Origin: WRGT01 sp964450405
Lineage (GTDB): Bacteria; Spirochaetota; UBA4802; UBA5550
Length of the DNA stretch: 64,000 nt
Assembly: GCA_964450405.1 (NCBI GenBank)
Contig: CAYVCQ010000007.1
Coordinates: 98,691 to 162,690, forward strand
Direction of reading: 5' to 3'
Below are positions 1-8,381 of this stretch, one piece after another (positions within the stretch are counted from its first letter, which is position 1; each line of letters starts with the position of its first letter). Under the pieces are notes generated by a model. It did not search any database. It was not told where the DNA came from and saw only the letters and a list, made by a program, of their open reading frames with translations. The translations under genes and the position numbers were made by a program.

Positions 1-187
1 TTGTAATTTTTTTTAATATACTTTTGAGATCATTAAAATCAATAAGCAGACCTATTTCGTTTAATTTTTCACCCTGCACATTAAGAACAACCTTCCAGTT
101 ATGTCCGTGAATATTCTCACATTTACCCCTGTAGCCTCTCAGCTGATGAGCAGATGCAAAATGATCTTCTATTGTTAATAAGTACAT
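1..187 (-). CDS. queD: QueD / 6-pyruvoyl-tetrahydropterin synthase family, 3' part cut off by the window edge
   Basis: The first 62 codons are present. The protein starts MYLLTIEDHFASAHQL and carries the family's zinc-binding histidines (SAHQL and IHGHNW) and the catalytic cysteine in GKCENIHGH. QueD converts dihydroneopterin triphosphate to 6-carboxytetrahydropterin on the route to queuosine; close homologues make tetrahydropterin. The start at 187 has a good ribosome-binding site (AAGGAG, eight bases upstream). No other queuosine gene is visible, so the choice of QueD over a PTPS is inference from family abundance in bacteria. Confidence 0.85.
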   Translation of the reverse strand, partial: MYLLTIEDHFASAHQLRGYRGKCENIHGHNWKVVLNVQGEKLNEIGLLIDFNDLKSILKKIT

Positions 188-215
188 TGTGTTCTCCTTA
201 AATAGTTTGACTATT

Positions 216-274
216 TGCCACAGAGACACAGAGGTCTTTTATTTTTTTCTCCGTGTCTCCGTGCCTCTGTGGCA
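216..274. repeat. Imperfect hairpin with the TGCCACAGAG motif
   Basis: The arm TGCCACAGAGACACAGAGG (216-234) is answered by its near-complement ending at 274, around a T-rich loop. It lies between the start of queD and the end of the downstream gene, both on the minus strand. Motifs of this kind are dispersed in many environmental genomes. It may act as a weak terminator, but I see no clear role. Confidence 0.5.
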
Positions 275-336
275 CTTTTTTAAATTTTAATATTGCACTC
301 TATCAGTATAAAAATTCAATACCATGTTACAGCAGA

Positions 337-1371
337 TCAGATAAATGCACCAAGTGACTTCGATATTTTATCTATCTCTTTTTTTGTCAGAGTTGGATAC
401 AATGGTATAGAATGAAGCTTCTTCGAAAGCCTGTCAGCATTGGGAAAGTCAAAGCCTTTAAATCCCAGTATAACATGCAGCGGCGTCGGCAGAACTCTTG
501 ATGCTTCAATACCGCATTTTTTCCAGTACTTATCAACCCTGTCAACAGGTGCATCAAAAATAACCGGAAAACTCTGATAGCTGAAAGAATCATTATATGG
601 GAAAAGCGGCTTATGCGATGTTATTCTTATAGATTCATAATATTTCTTGGCAATTTCACGTCTTCGTTTAAGGAAATCTTTCAGCTTCATAATCTGGGTA
701 ATTCCCATGGCTCCCTGCAGATCGGTCATGGTTAAATCAAAATTTATGGCTTCTTCACTATATCCCCTGAGGTCCCTCATTATGGAGAAGAACCTCGAAT
801 TGTTAGTGAGCACTATTCCGCCGTTTCCCGTGGTAATAATCATTGAAGGTGCAAATGATGCAACAGCAAATGTTCCCCATGAACCTGCCGGTTTTTCACT
901 GAACTCGGTACCGGCTGAGTGAGAGATCTCTGCGATTAGAGGTATGTTCAGCTCTTTCAGTTCCTCTCCATCAAAATGAAATCCGAATGAATCACCTGCT
1001 ACAATAGCCTTGGTCTTATCTGTAATTTTTTCTTTTATCTGCTCAGTGGATGGGAAAATAGAATTAGCCTCTGAGTCTACTAAAACGGGTACTCCCCCTG
1101 TCAATTTAAGCGCACTGATAGCTGCATTGCTGAAAAATGAAGGGATAATGACCTCATCCTCTACCCCTATCTCCAAGGCTTTAAAAATCAGCAGATATGC
1201 TGAAACAAGAGAGTTTAGAGCCAGTGGATATTTAAAACCTGTCATTTCAGATACAGCGTTTTCAAAGGTTTTTACAGCACCTCCGGTATTAAGCTCATCA
1301 TGAATCAGGCAGTCCAGCACACCTTCGAGTTCTTTTCTTGTTATAGTAGGCTTGCTTGATAATATTTTCAT
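337..1371 (-). CDS. DegT/DnrJ/EryC1-fold protein lacking the PLP lysine
   Basis: A 344-residue protein with the fold-type I layout of sugar aminotransferases: an N-terminal segment like the usual SNGTxAL region (NSLVSAYLLIFKALEIG), DEVIIPSFFSNA, and the SFxxxKxxTTGxGG stretch. In the last motif the residue that should be the PLP-binding lysine is Met177 (SFAPSMIITTGNGG), and the preceding D of the usual EDAAQ motif is E (AEISHSAG). Conventional transamination is therefore unlikely. Some relatives, such as ColD-type dehydrases, also replace the lysine, but with histidine. It could be a non-PLP structural or regulatory homologue. It sits alone between queD and a repeat-rich gap; the function is unknown. 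Confidence 0.75.
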   Translation of the reverse strand: MKILSSKPTITRKELEGVLDCLIHDELNTGGAVKTFENAVSEMTGFKYPLALNSLVSAYLLIFKALEIGVEDEVIIPSFFSNAAISALKLTGGVPVLVDSEANSIFPSTEQIKEKITDKTKAIVAGDSFGFHFDGEELKELNIPLIAEISHSAGTEFSEKPAGSWGTFAVASFAPSMIITTGNGGIVLTNNSRFFSIMRDLRGYSEEAINFDLTMTDLQGAMGITQIMKLKDFLKRRREIAKKYYESIRITSHKPLFPYNDSFSYQSFPVIFDAPVDRVDKYWKKCGIEASRVLPTPLHVILGFKGFDFPNADRLSKKLHSIPLYPTLTKKEIDKISKSLGAFI

Positions 1372-1442
1372 TTCATTCTTCTCTTTTATAATTTTGTGGT
1401 TTTTAACTCTTCCGGAATCTCTGGAAAATAACTAAATCCCCG

Positions 1443-1577
1443 CCCCCTAACCCCCAAAGGGGGCATGTTATTCGCAGATCTTATGCAAGTTCAACGATAA
1501 AAGCAGGTTTTTAACGCTTTGATTCATAAATTCATCTATAGTTTCCCTTATGAGCGCCCCCTCCGGGGGACGGGGGG
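1443..1577 (-). mobile_element. Internally deleted copy of the DUF559 mini-element
   Basis: A 135-bp unit bounded by GC-rich inverted repeats (1443-1464 and 1556-1577). Read on the minus strand, the interior matches the first part of the DUF559 element at 22347-22782: AAGGGAAA, TATGAATC, ACCTGCTT, TATCGTTGA, TTGCA, AAGATCT and AACATG occur in the same order, then the sequence jumps straight to the other terminal repeat. Small indels break the reading frame, so it codes for nothing. It lies in the 365-bp gap between the DegT-like gene and rlpA, where I see no other gene. Confidence 0.75.
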
Positions 1578-1736
1578 CAGAGGGTTATGATTATATCACT
1601 TATCGCAACATTCTCTGATTATATCATCCTCAAAAGAGGTCAAGGATTTTTGCGACATAAAATTAAATTATGATTAAGGATAGATTCCACTTTTCCGATA
1701 AGATAAACAGGTGTTTATATATTCGGAGGTACTAAC

Positions 1737-2786
1737 ATGAATAAATTGCTGAAAAGCATATCAATATCTCTTACCGGTGCAGTGGTTATAATGTTTATAA
1801 TCGGGTGCACCCCCGGGAAAGCTCAGACCAGAGGTAATGATTATAAGGGGAGTTTTCAAAACGAGGAATTTGAAGCCTTTGATGACAGTAATGGTGGTAA
1901 TGACGATTCAATTCCGCCAATGAACAAAAGTAAATCGGTCAAATCCGGTGAAAAATACGCTGATAACAGCAGTAATTATGAAAATAAAAAACCGCGAGTT
2001 AAATCATCAGGTGCTGAAAACGGCGATCAGAGCAATAATGGATATAAGGAAGTTAGAGGAAAATATTCTGATTCTGAAAACTTTGAAGACGAATCATATA
2101 ATAAAGCAAACAGTAAAAAAGGTTCATATGAAGATGAAACTCAGGATGAAGTAACTGTTTCTGATAAATTCTATCAGAAGGGACCGGCATCGTGGTATGG
2201 ACGTGAATTTCACGGAAAAACAACCGCTTCGGGTGAGAAATTCGATATGAATGATATGACAGCTGCTCATAAAACTCTCCCATTCGGAACAATTGTTGAA
2301 GTTAAAAATCTTGAGAATGGAAAATCTGTACGACTGAAAATAAATGACAGAGGCCCATATAGAGGAAACCGTATAATTGATCTATCCTTCGGCGGTGCTA
2401 AAGAGATTGGAATTGTAAAAACCGGCGAAGCAGTTGTAGGGATAAAAGTATTGAAAATGGGAAGCACCGGTTCAGCTCTAAATGAAGATACAGATAAGAG
2501 ATATGTTGAACCCGTAGCAGATGATGAAACATATACTAAAGTAAAAAGTGAAAGAGTTGATGATTATAACGATGGAATTAAACTGCAGGCTGGAGCATTC
2601 TATTCAAGAAAAAATGCAGAAAACCTGAAATCAAAAATTGAGGGAATGACCGATCGTCCTGTTAAAGTATTTAAAGATGGTGATTTCTTCAAAGTCCGTG
2701 TTGAAGGTTTAAAAGATAAGCGTGAAATGGGTAAATTAAAAAATATGCTCAATGAAGATAACATTTCTTCATTTTCTGTAGAGTAA
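1737..2786 (+). CDS. rlpA: RlpA-like septal-ring lytic transglycosylase lipoprotein
   Basis: A 349-residue lipoprotein. A signal sequence ends in a lipobox-like IIGC, then comes a low-complexity, Asn/Lys/Glu-rich linker to about residue 145. A double-psi beta-barrel follows (about 148-240: PASWYGREFHGKTTASGEKF, AAHKTLPFG, NDRGPYRGNRIIDLS), and a C-terminal SPOR domain (about 281-346). The Glu, Asp and His positions linked to RlpA lytic activity appear kept (GEKFDMND, AAH). RlpA cleaves peptidoglycan glycan strands lacking stem peptides, and SPOR domains bind such denuded strands at septa. The start follows a strong GGAGGT. It is monocistronic. Confidence 0.9.
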   Translation: MNKLLKSISISLTGAVVIMFIIGCTPGKAQTRGNDYKGSFQNEEFEAFDDSNGGNDDSIPPMNKSKSVKSGEKYADNSSNYENKKPRVKSSGAENGDQSNNGYKEVRGKYSDSENFEDESYNKANSKKGSYEDETQDEVTVSDKFYQKGPASWYGREFHGKTTASGEKFDMNDMTAAHKTLPFGTIVEVKNLENGKSVRLKINDRGPYRGNRIIDLSFGGAKEIGIVKTGEAVVGIKVLKMGSTGSALNEDTDKRYVEPVADDETYTKVKSERVDDYNDGIKLQAGAFYSRKNAENLKSKIEGMTDRPVKVFKDGDFFKVRVEGLKDKREMGKLKNMLNEDNISSFSVE

Positions 2787-2818
2787 TTATCTAGATAGTT
2801 TTTATTTGTAACTCCTTC

Positions 2819-2919
2819 GTCATTCCGGTTTTGCATCATCCATACGTGCAAATACCGGAATCTCATGGTAACCAGTCTTATGAGATTCCGGCATTTCGTT
2901 TCACTACAGCCGGAATGAC
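2819..2919. repeat. Dispersed palindromic repeat, copy 1 of 3
   Basis: Ends are perfect 10-bp inverted repeats (GTCATTCCGG / CCGGAATGAC). An inner pair, ACCGGAATCTCAT and ATGAGATTCCGG, flanks a short loop. Matching copies lie at 14462-14599 and 56037-56139. This copy sits between the convergent ends of rlpA and tyrA and could fold into a terminator-like cruciform. No coding capacity; it looks like a miniature, non-autonomous repeat. Confidence 0.85.
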
Positions 2920-2965
2920 AACTTCAATTTTTTTTGAGCCCTGATTCTATAACTCTTAACTTCTT

Positions 2966-3739
2966 TTACTTTATATTCTCTCTTAATTTAATCAGAAATT
3001 TTTTCATCTCTTCAAAATCTCTCGCTTTAATTATGTGCGTCAGATATGATAGCTGTGAGTTTATGCTTTCAATCTGTTTAAGTGTATATGGATTAAACAT
3101 AATTTCAGATAAAAGATAATCATCCTCAGAAAGTAATCCTCTGGCAATCTCCATATGTTTTTTAAATGTTGTACCCGGTGCATCAATCTTTTTCATACAT
3201 GCGGCAAATACAAGTGAAGATGCGAATGGAGTGGAAAGAGAATACGCTGTAATCTCATCATGTTCCTGAAATGAATAATTATAAATATTAAGTTTAAGAT
3301 TTTGAAAGAGATCAAGGAAGAATTTTTTCCCGTCGGTATCTGATTCATTGATGACAATTGCACTCTCATTACTCAAATTCCTTACGTTCCCGAATGTCGG
3401 TCCAAACATCGGGTGAGTAGAAACAAATCTTCTTCCAGTTTTTTTGTAATAATCATACAGACCGTTTTTTACAGATGTTATATCTGATAGAATGCAAGTC
3501 TCAGGAATTAACGGAAGCAGAATATCAAACACCTCTTCAGTTTTGTGAAGGCTTACACAATTTATAACCATTTCAGGTTTAAAATCCCTTACCTCTTCAA
3601 GTGACATATATCTCTGTACATTTATAAAATATTTAAGTTTTCTAGGATCTGTATCATAAACAGCAACTTCATTGTCATGACATAATTCCTCAGTGAGCCA
3701 GCTCCCCATATGGCCGGCTCCTATGATAAATATTTTCAT
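2966..3739 (-). CDS. tyrA: Prephenate dehydrogenase
   Basis: A 257-residue protein with an N-terminal NAD(P)-binding Rossmann motif (IIGAGHMGSWL) and the prephenate/arogenate dehydrogenase motif STHPMFGPTFG containing the substrate-site histidine. It oxidatively decarboxylates prephenate to 4-hydroxyphenylpyruvate for tyrosine. It is shorter than TyrAs with a chorismate mutase or ACT domain and appears to be the catalytic core only, so no feedback domain is visible. Its ATG overlaps the pheA stop by four bases, making it the last gene of the aromatic operon. Confidence 0.88.
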   Translation of the reverse strand: MKIFIIGAGHMGSWLTEELCHDNEVAVYDTDPRKLKYFINVQRYMSLEEVRDFKPEMVINCVSLHKTEEVFDILLPLIPETCILSDITSVKNGLYDYYKKTGRRFVSTHPMFGPTFGNVRNLSNESAIVINESDTDGKKFFLDLFQNLKLNIYNYSFQEHDEITAYSLSTPFASSLVFAACMKKIDAPGTTFKKHMEIARGLLSEDDYLLSEIMFNPYTLKQIESINSQLSYLTHIIKARDFEEMKKFLIKLRENIK

Positions 3740-4818
3740 TCTTCTTCTCCTTTAATGGTCTTGTCATCAATAGATTTTTCAACATAACAGCCAAGAAGTT
3801 TAAGATCCAATGTTGAATTACCAGCTTTTTCAAGTGCTTCAATAACCACCGGGTCTTTATCAGAACCGTCAAAATCAAGAAAGAATGAATAACTACCCGG
3901 CTGTGTCGGTATTGATTCAATCCTTGTAAGATTAATTCCTGCGCTTGCAAAAATCTCAAGCACTCCGAAAAGAGTACCAGACTTATGAGCAGTTGAAAAT
4001 GTAATTGAACATTTTGTACCGTGGGTTTCCGCTCTTTCTCTGGCCAGGATTAAAAATCTTGTGCGGTTTATATCTGAATCCTGTATATTATCTTTAAGAA
4101 TTTCAAGACTATAAAGTTCAGCTGCTAGTCTTCCGGCAATACAGGCTGCTGCTCTTGGTTTTGTTTCAGTGAGCATTCTTGCCGCACCGGCAGTATCGTA
4201 GAACGGAACCGGTGTTAGATTATTTCTTGAAAGAAATCTTCTGCATTGAGACAACGCCTGAGAGTGAGAGTATACTTCGCGAATCTCGCGATGATCTGTC
4301 CCTGGAAGCATCAGAAGATTGTGATGTATCGGCATATCTACCGCTCCGACAATAAAAAGTTCGGTGTTTATAAGCAGTTCATTAACCGGTCCTACAATTC
4401 CGCCAAGTGTATTTTCAACAGGAACAACTCCGAAGTCAAACATACCTGAACTTACCCCTTCGAAGACACCATTGAATGTTGTACAAGGTATAGTCAGAAG
4501 ATCCTTGTCCCATCTGCGGGCTGCATCCTCGCTGTAAGCCCCATGTTCACCCTGAAAACCGACGACAAGGCAATCCTTCGCCTGGAGCTCCTTGCTCCAT
4601 GAGAGAATCAGTTTATAAATAGACTCAGTGAGCACCGAATCAAGAAGTGAGTTCGGTGTATGTTTGAGTTTTTCCATGATGGCCTTTTCCCGCTCAGGAT
4701 CCTCAATGGAATTTTTGAATTTTTTTGCCAGAAGCGCCTGTTCCATTCTATCATTAAGCAGCTTCAATATTTTAGAATCGATCTGGTCAATGGTTGTTCT
4801 TATCTCGTTTAACTTCAT
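3736..4818 (-). CDS. pheA: Bifunctional chorismate mutase / prephenate dehydratase (P-protein)
   Basis: 360 residues in three parts. An AroQ-type chorismate mutase occupies about 1-82 (EIRTTIDQIDSKILKLLNDR). Prephenate dehydratase occupies about 85-262 (GFQGEHGAYSE, the TRF catalytic motif at 253-255). An ACT domain lies at about 267-345 (SGTLFGVLEIFASAGINLTRIES, then PGSYSFFLDFDG). It converts chorismate through prephenate to phenylpyruvate. The ESxP-type ACT segment is the usual phenylalanine allosteric site, so end-product inhibition is expected. A 62-base gap separates it from aroC upstream; it overlaps tyrA by four bases. With tyrA it commits the operon to Phe and Tyr, which matches the Phe/Tyr-rich leader peptide. 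Confidence 0.94.
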   Translation of the reverse strand: MKLNEIRTTIDQIDSKILKLLNDRMEQALLAKKFKNSIEDPEREKAIMEKLKHTPNSLLDSVLTESIYKLILSWSKELQAKDCLVVGFQGEHGAYSEDAARRWDKDLLTIPCTTFNGVFEGVSSGMFDFGVVPVENTLGGIVGPVNELLINTELFIVGAVDMPIHHNLLMLPGTDHREIREVYSHSQALSQCRRFLSRNNLTPVPFYDTAGAARMLTETKPRAAACIAGRLAAELYSLEILKDNIQDSDINRTRFLILARERAETHGTKCSITFSTAHKSGTLFGVLEIFASAGINLTRIESIPTQPGSYSFFLDFDGSDKDPVVIEALEKAGNSTLDLKLLGCYVEKSIDDKTIKGEEE

Positions 4819-4880
4819 TTTATATACTCCATTTAAAATTTTTTCTTTTCATTTAAGAGCTGTTGCCCTTTTGAATATGA

Positions 4881-5861
4881 TCATGCAATTGTTCTGCTGA
4901 CCAGATAGAGGTCAGCTGTTACAATCGCAGCGCATGCTTCGAACACCACTGGTGCCCTGAGAGCAATACATGCATCGTGTCTTCCATTTATTATTAAGCT
5001 TTCAGTTTTACCTGATTCAACATTAACTGTCTGCTGTTCCATTTTTATACTTGGAGTAGGTTTAACCGCAACCCTGAAAACAACTTCATTGCCGTTAGTA
5101 ATCCCTCCATTTATCCCGCCTGCATTATTAGTTGCAGTACTTCCGTCGGATGAGATTATCGAATCATTATGTTCACTACCCCTCATCCTGGCCGATGCGA
5201 ATCCGGAGCCGAATTCTATACCTTTAACTGCAGGAATAGAAAACACAATATGACTGATACAGGATTCAAATGAGTTGAAAAAAGGCTCACCAATTCCGGC
5301 TGGAACTCCCGACATTCTCACCTCGATAATTCCTCCAACGGAATCACCAGCGGCAACAACTTCATCGAGTATACTCTGATAATCGGTTTTACCCGCTATC
5401 TCGAGAATTCTCGACTCAATAGATACACTGCTTAAAACTTTTTTCGCCAATGCTCCTGCAGCAACGACAGGCAGAGTAATCCTCCCGGAAAAGTGTCCGC
5501 CGCCGCGGTGATCATTAAATCCTTTATACTTCTGAATAGCAGTAAGATCAGCATGTCCAGGTCTTGGTATAATGCGTAATTTGTCATAGTCAGAAGATTT
5601 AGTATCGCCATTTCTGAAAATTATCGTCAACGGTGCCCCGGTTGTCTTTCCGTTAAATGTTCCGCTTATTATTTCCGGAATGTCAGCCTCTCTCCGCGGC
5701 GTAGTTCCCGCCGCACCCGGCATCCTTCTTTTTATATCATGCTCCATGTCCGACTCTTTGAAATCAATACCTGGCGGGCATCCGTCAATGGTAATACCGA
5801 TAGCGGGACCATGAGATTCTCCGAATATTGAAACTCTGAAAATATTCCCGAAACTATTCAT
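4881..5861 (-). CDS. aroC: Chorismate synthase
   Basis: 326 residues, somewhat shorter than the usual 350-390, but all signature blocks are present: FGESHGPAIG near the N-terminus, RRMPGAAGTTPRREAD, GHADLTAIQKYKGFNDHRGG and the C-terminal GRHDACIALRAP. It carries out the last step of the shikimate pathway, 1,4-elimination of phosphate from EPSP using reduced FMN. The start overlaps the aroA stop by four bases, implying translational coupling. Confidence 0.94.
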   Translation of the reverse strand: MNSFGNIFRVSIFGESHGPAIGITIDGCPPGIDFKESDMEHDIKRRMPGAAGTTPRREADIPEIISGTFNGKTTGAPLTIIFRNGDTKSSDYDKLRIIPRPGHADLTAIQKYKGFNDHRGGGHFSGRITLPVVAAGALAKKVLSSVSIESRILEIAGKTDYQSILDEVVAAGDSVGGIIEVRMSGVPAGIGEPFFNSFESCISHIVFSIPAVKGIEFGSGFASARMRGSEHNDSIISSDGSTATNNAGGINGGITNGNEVVFRVAVKPTPSIKMEQQTVNVESGKTESLIINGRHDACIALRAPVVFEACAAIVTADLYLVSRTIA

Positions 5862-7105
5862 TTTATTTTCGCTCCAAGTGTCAACATATCGTCATAGAAT
5901 TCGTTATATGATTTATTAATACATTCGGCGTCATTAATCTCCACGGCACCTGAACTCCCCATTGCCGCCACTGCACATGCCATTGCCATTCTGTGATCTC
6001 CATGAGAATCTACTTCAGCTCCGGAAAGAGCAGATCCGCGAATTATCATGCAGTCTTTATCTATCCTTACTGATCCGCCCATTTTTTTAAATTCAGAAAT
6101 TATAGCAGCACCCCTGTCACTCTCTTTATGCTTAAGCCTTCCTGCTCCCCAGATTACACTTTCTCCTTTACAGTAAAAGGCAAGTGCCGCAATTGGAGGA
6201 AAAAGATCCGGACACTCAGTAGCATCAAATTCAAATCCGTGAAGATTTGCCTGGTTAACTTCAATTTTATTTTTATCTACTTTAACATCTGCACCGCTTT
6301 TTCGTAATGCAGTGATAATTGCTCTGTCGGGCTGACACGATTCCGGATTCAATCCGGTTACACTTACACTTCCGCCTATTGCTCCGGCGCACAATAAAAA
6401 TGCTGCTCCGCTCCAGTCTCCTTCAATGCTTAATTTTGTGGGGGTGAATTTCTGATTTCCGGGTATTTTAAATTCATAGTATCCGTGGTTTTCCACCTCG
6501 ACTCCGAATTTCTTCAACACATCTATTGTAATATCAATATACTCTCTGCTTTTTAAATTATCCACTGTAATTATACTGTCTTTTTCAGCAAGAGGGAGTG
6601 CCATAAGAAGTCCTGTTAGAAACTGAGAACTTAGACTTCCGTCAATACCAGCAATTCCACCCTTCAGCAATGATGAAACTTCCACAGGGATAAAACTGTT
6701 ATTAGATTTAACCGAAACTCCAAGTTTCAGCAGAGCGTCCTCAATACCAGACACCGGTCTTCCCGCAAGGGACCCTCCCCCGGTTAGAATCATCTTTTTC
6801 CCGGTTAATGAAGCAATCGGTATGAACATTCTTATACATAAACCGGATTCACCACAATTCAGCGTATCATTTACCGGTTTAAGTCCGCCCCGGATTATTA
6901 CCTGATCAGATTTTCTCTCTATAGATGCACCTAAGCCTTCGGCAACTCTCATTGCAGCCATTGAATCATCGCAGAATGACGGATGAGAGATTATACTTTC
7001 ACCATCGGCAAGAAGTGATGCCGCGATGGCCCTCTGCATTACACTTTTTGATGCCGGCGCGGCTATGGTGCCGCTGATATCAGAAGGATAAACGTATTTC
7101 TTCAT
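5858..7105 (-). CDS. aroA: 3-phosphoshikimate 1-carboxyvinyltransferase (EPSP synthase)
   Basis: 415 residues. It has the N-terminal AAPASKSVMQRA block with the active-site Lys20, a divergent LNCGESGLCIRMF version of the usual GNAGTxxR region, the second-half motifs PDLFPPIAALA and RLKHKESDR, and SHGDHRMAMA near the C-terminus. It joins shikimate 3-phosphate with phosphoenolpyruvate. The start lies 26 bases inside the end of the aroE-aroK fusion, so the two are coupled. The altered NCGESG motif could affect glyphosate sensitivity, but that cannot be judged by eye. Confidence 0.93.
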   Translation of the reverse strand: MKKYVYPSDISGTIAAPASKSVMQRAIAASLLADGESIISHPSFCDDSMAAMRVAEGLGASIERKSDQVIIRGGLKPVNDTLNCGESGLCIRMFIPIASLTGKKMILTGGGSLAGRPVSGIEDALLKLGVSVKSNNSFIPVEVSSLLKGGIAGIDGSLSSQFLTGLLMALPLAEKDSIITVDNLKSREYIDITIDVLKKFGVEVENHGYYEFKIPGNQKFTPTKLSIEGDWSGAAFLLCAGAIGGSVSVTGLNPESCQPDRAIITALRKSGADVKVDKNKIEVNQANLHGFEFDATECPDLFPPIAALAFYCKGESVIWGAGRLKHKESDRGAAIISEFKKMGGSVRIDKDCMIIRGSALSGAEVDSHGDHRMAMACAVAAMGSSGAVEINDAECINKSYNEFYDDMLTLGAKIK

Positions 7106-8381
7106 TTATAAGCTCCGCTGTTTTTTCAGGAGATGTCTCTGTTAATACTATTGATTCACACGATGATGCGTAATATTTTTTTCTTGAATTAAAAAGATCA
7201 ACTGCCTCTTTAGGGTCTTTCATAGCATTTATGATCGGCCTGGTTCCGTCATTTACTCTTTCTATCATTGAATCCATGCCGCAGTAGAGCCAGATGCATT
7301 CCGTTTCATTTTTCAGAAAACTTCTATTTGATTCGCCAAGAACAATCCCGCCGCCGCAGGAGATAATAATATTTTTTTTATCTTTAAACGAATGGAGCAT
7401 TTCTGATTCCATCTCGCGGAATTTCTGCTCTCCCATTGAACTGAAAATCTCGTTAATTGTTTTTGACATTTTCTGTTCAATAAGTGAATCAATATCTATA
7501 AATTCCATTTTACGAAGCCGTGCAAGCTCTCTGCCGACTGAAGTTTTTCCGGAACCCATAAATCCGATTAGTGAAATAATATCTCTACTTTCTCGAGGTT
7601 CAGCAATCCCGGCAGATGCAGTTTCCATTGACGGTGTAAAATCGAGAAAGTGTCCGCAGGCATGGATAGCCTGATGTATAAGCCACTCCTCTCCGGGTAT
7701 AAAAACTATTCCGTACTTTTCGGCCTGTTCTCTGTAATGAGATTTTTTATAAGATGCTTCCAGCAATAAAGATCCTTTCTTCATTGTTGAGATATCGAGC
7801 GGATCCGCCTCATATGGAAGTGTAGATATAAAAACATCTGCATCACTAATATATTTTTTATAATTTGAAAGAAGGTCATAACTGCAGGTGAATTTATCTG
7901 CCACAGTTTTCGCTTCATCGATTGTAATGTTCAAAACAGTTACATGACATCCGGCACGTGTAAGTCCTAAAGCTGCGGAAACCCCTGCACCGCCCGCTCC
8001 TGCTATCACGGCTTTTTTATTTTTCAAAGACCCGGTTTTATTTTCAAGCGGTGCCGTTACCCCGTAATGATCCGTATTGAATCCTGTAAGTTCACCATTT
8101 TTATTTACAACAGTGTTTACACTTTTCATTTTATCGGCATCTTCAGATACAATGTCAAGATGTGAAATAATACTGTTTTTAAATGGGGCTGTTACATTCA
8201 TACCGCTAAAATTCAAATCTCTGCATAGACCTGCCGCTTCATCAGCCCAGCTCACCGCAATTCTGATATACGAAGCATCAATCCCCTTCTCTTTGAAGAT
8301 CGATCTGAAAATAGCGGGGCTCTTGCTGTGAAATACAGGCGAACCCGCTACCCCCAGAAGTATATGGTTATCATTGCTCAT
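7080..8381 (-). CDS. aroE-aroK: Fused shikimate dehydrogenase / shikimate kinase
   Basis: 433 residues joining two pathway enzymes. Residues about 1-262 are shikimate dehydrogenase: HSKSPAIF substrate motif, NVTAPFKN with the catalytic lysine, GFNTDHYG with the catalytic aspartate, and the nucleotide loop AGAGGAGVSAALG. Residues about 268-433 are shikimate kinase: Walker A GFMGSGKTS beginning at Gly273, FIDIDS, the CGGGIV motif and TRPI lid region. It reduces 3-dehydroshikimate and then phosphorylates shikimate. The gene abuts aroD with no spacing and overlaps aroA by 26 bases. AroE-AroK fusion in this order is uncommon; both active sites look intact. Confidence 0.93.
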   Translation of the reverse strand: MSNDNHILLGVAGSPVFHSKSPAIFRSIFKEKGIDASYIRIAVSWADEAAGLCRDLNFSGMNVTAPFKNSIISHLDIVSEDADKMKSVNTVVNKNGELTGFNTDHYGVTAPLENKTGSLKNKKAVIAGAGGAGVSAALGLTRAGCHVTVLNITIDEAKTVADKFTCSYDLLSNYKKYISDADVFISTLPYEADPLDISTMKKGSLLLEASYKKSHYREQAEKYGIVFIPGEEWLIHQAIHACGHFLDFTPSMETASAGIAEPRESRDIISLIGFMGSGKTSVGRELARLRKMEFIDIDSLIEQKMSKTINEIFSSMGEQKFREMESEMLHSFKDKKNIIISCGGGIVLGESNRSFLKNETECIWLYCGMDSMIERVNDGTRPIINAMKDPKEAVDLFNSRKKYYASSCESIVLTETSPEKTAELINEEIRLSF

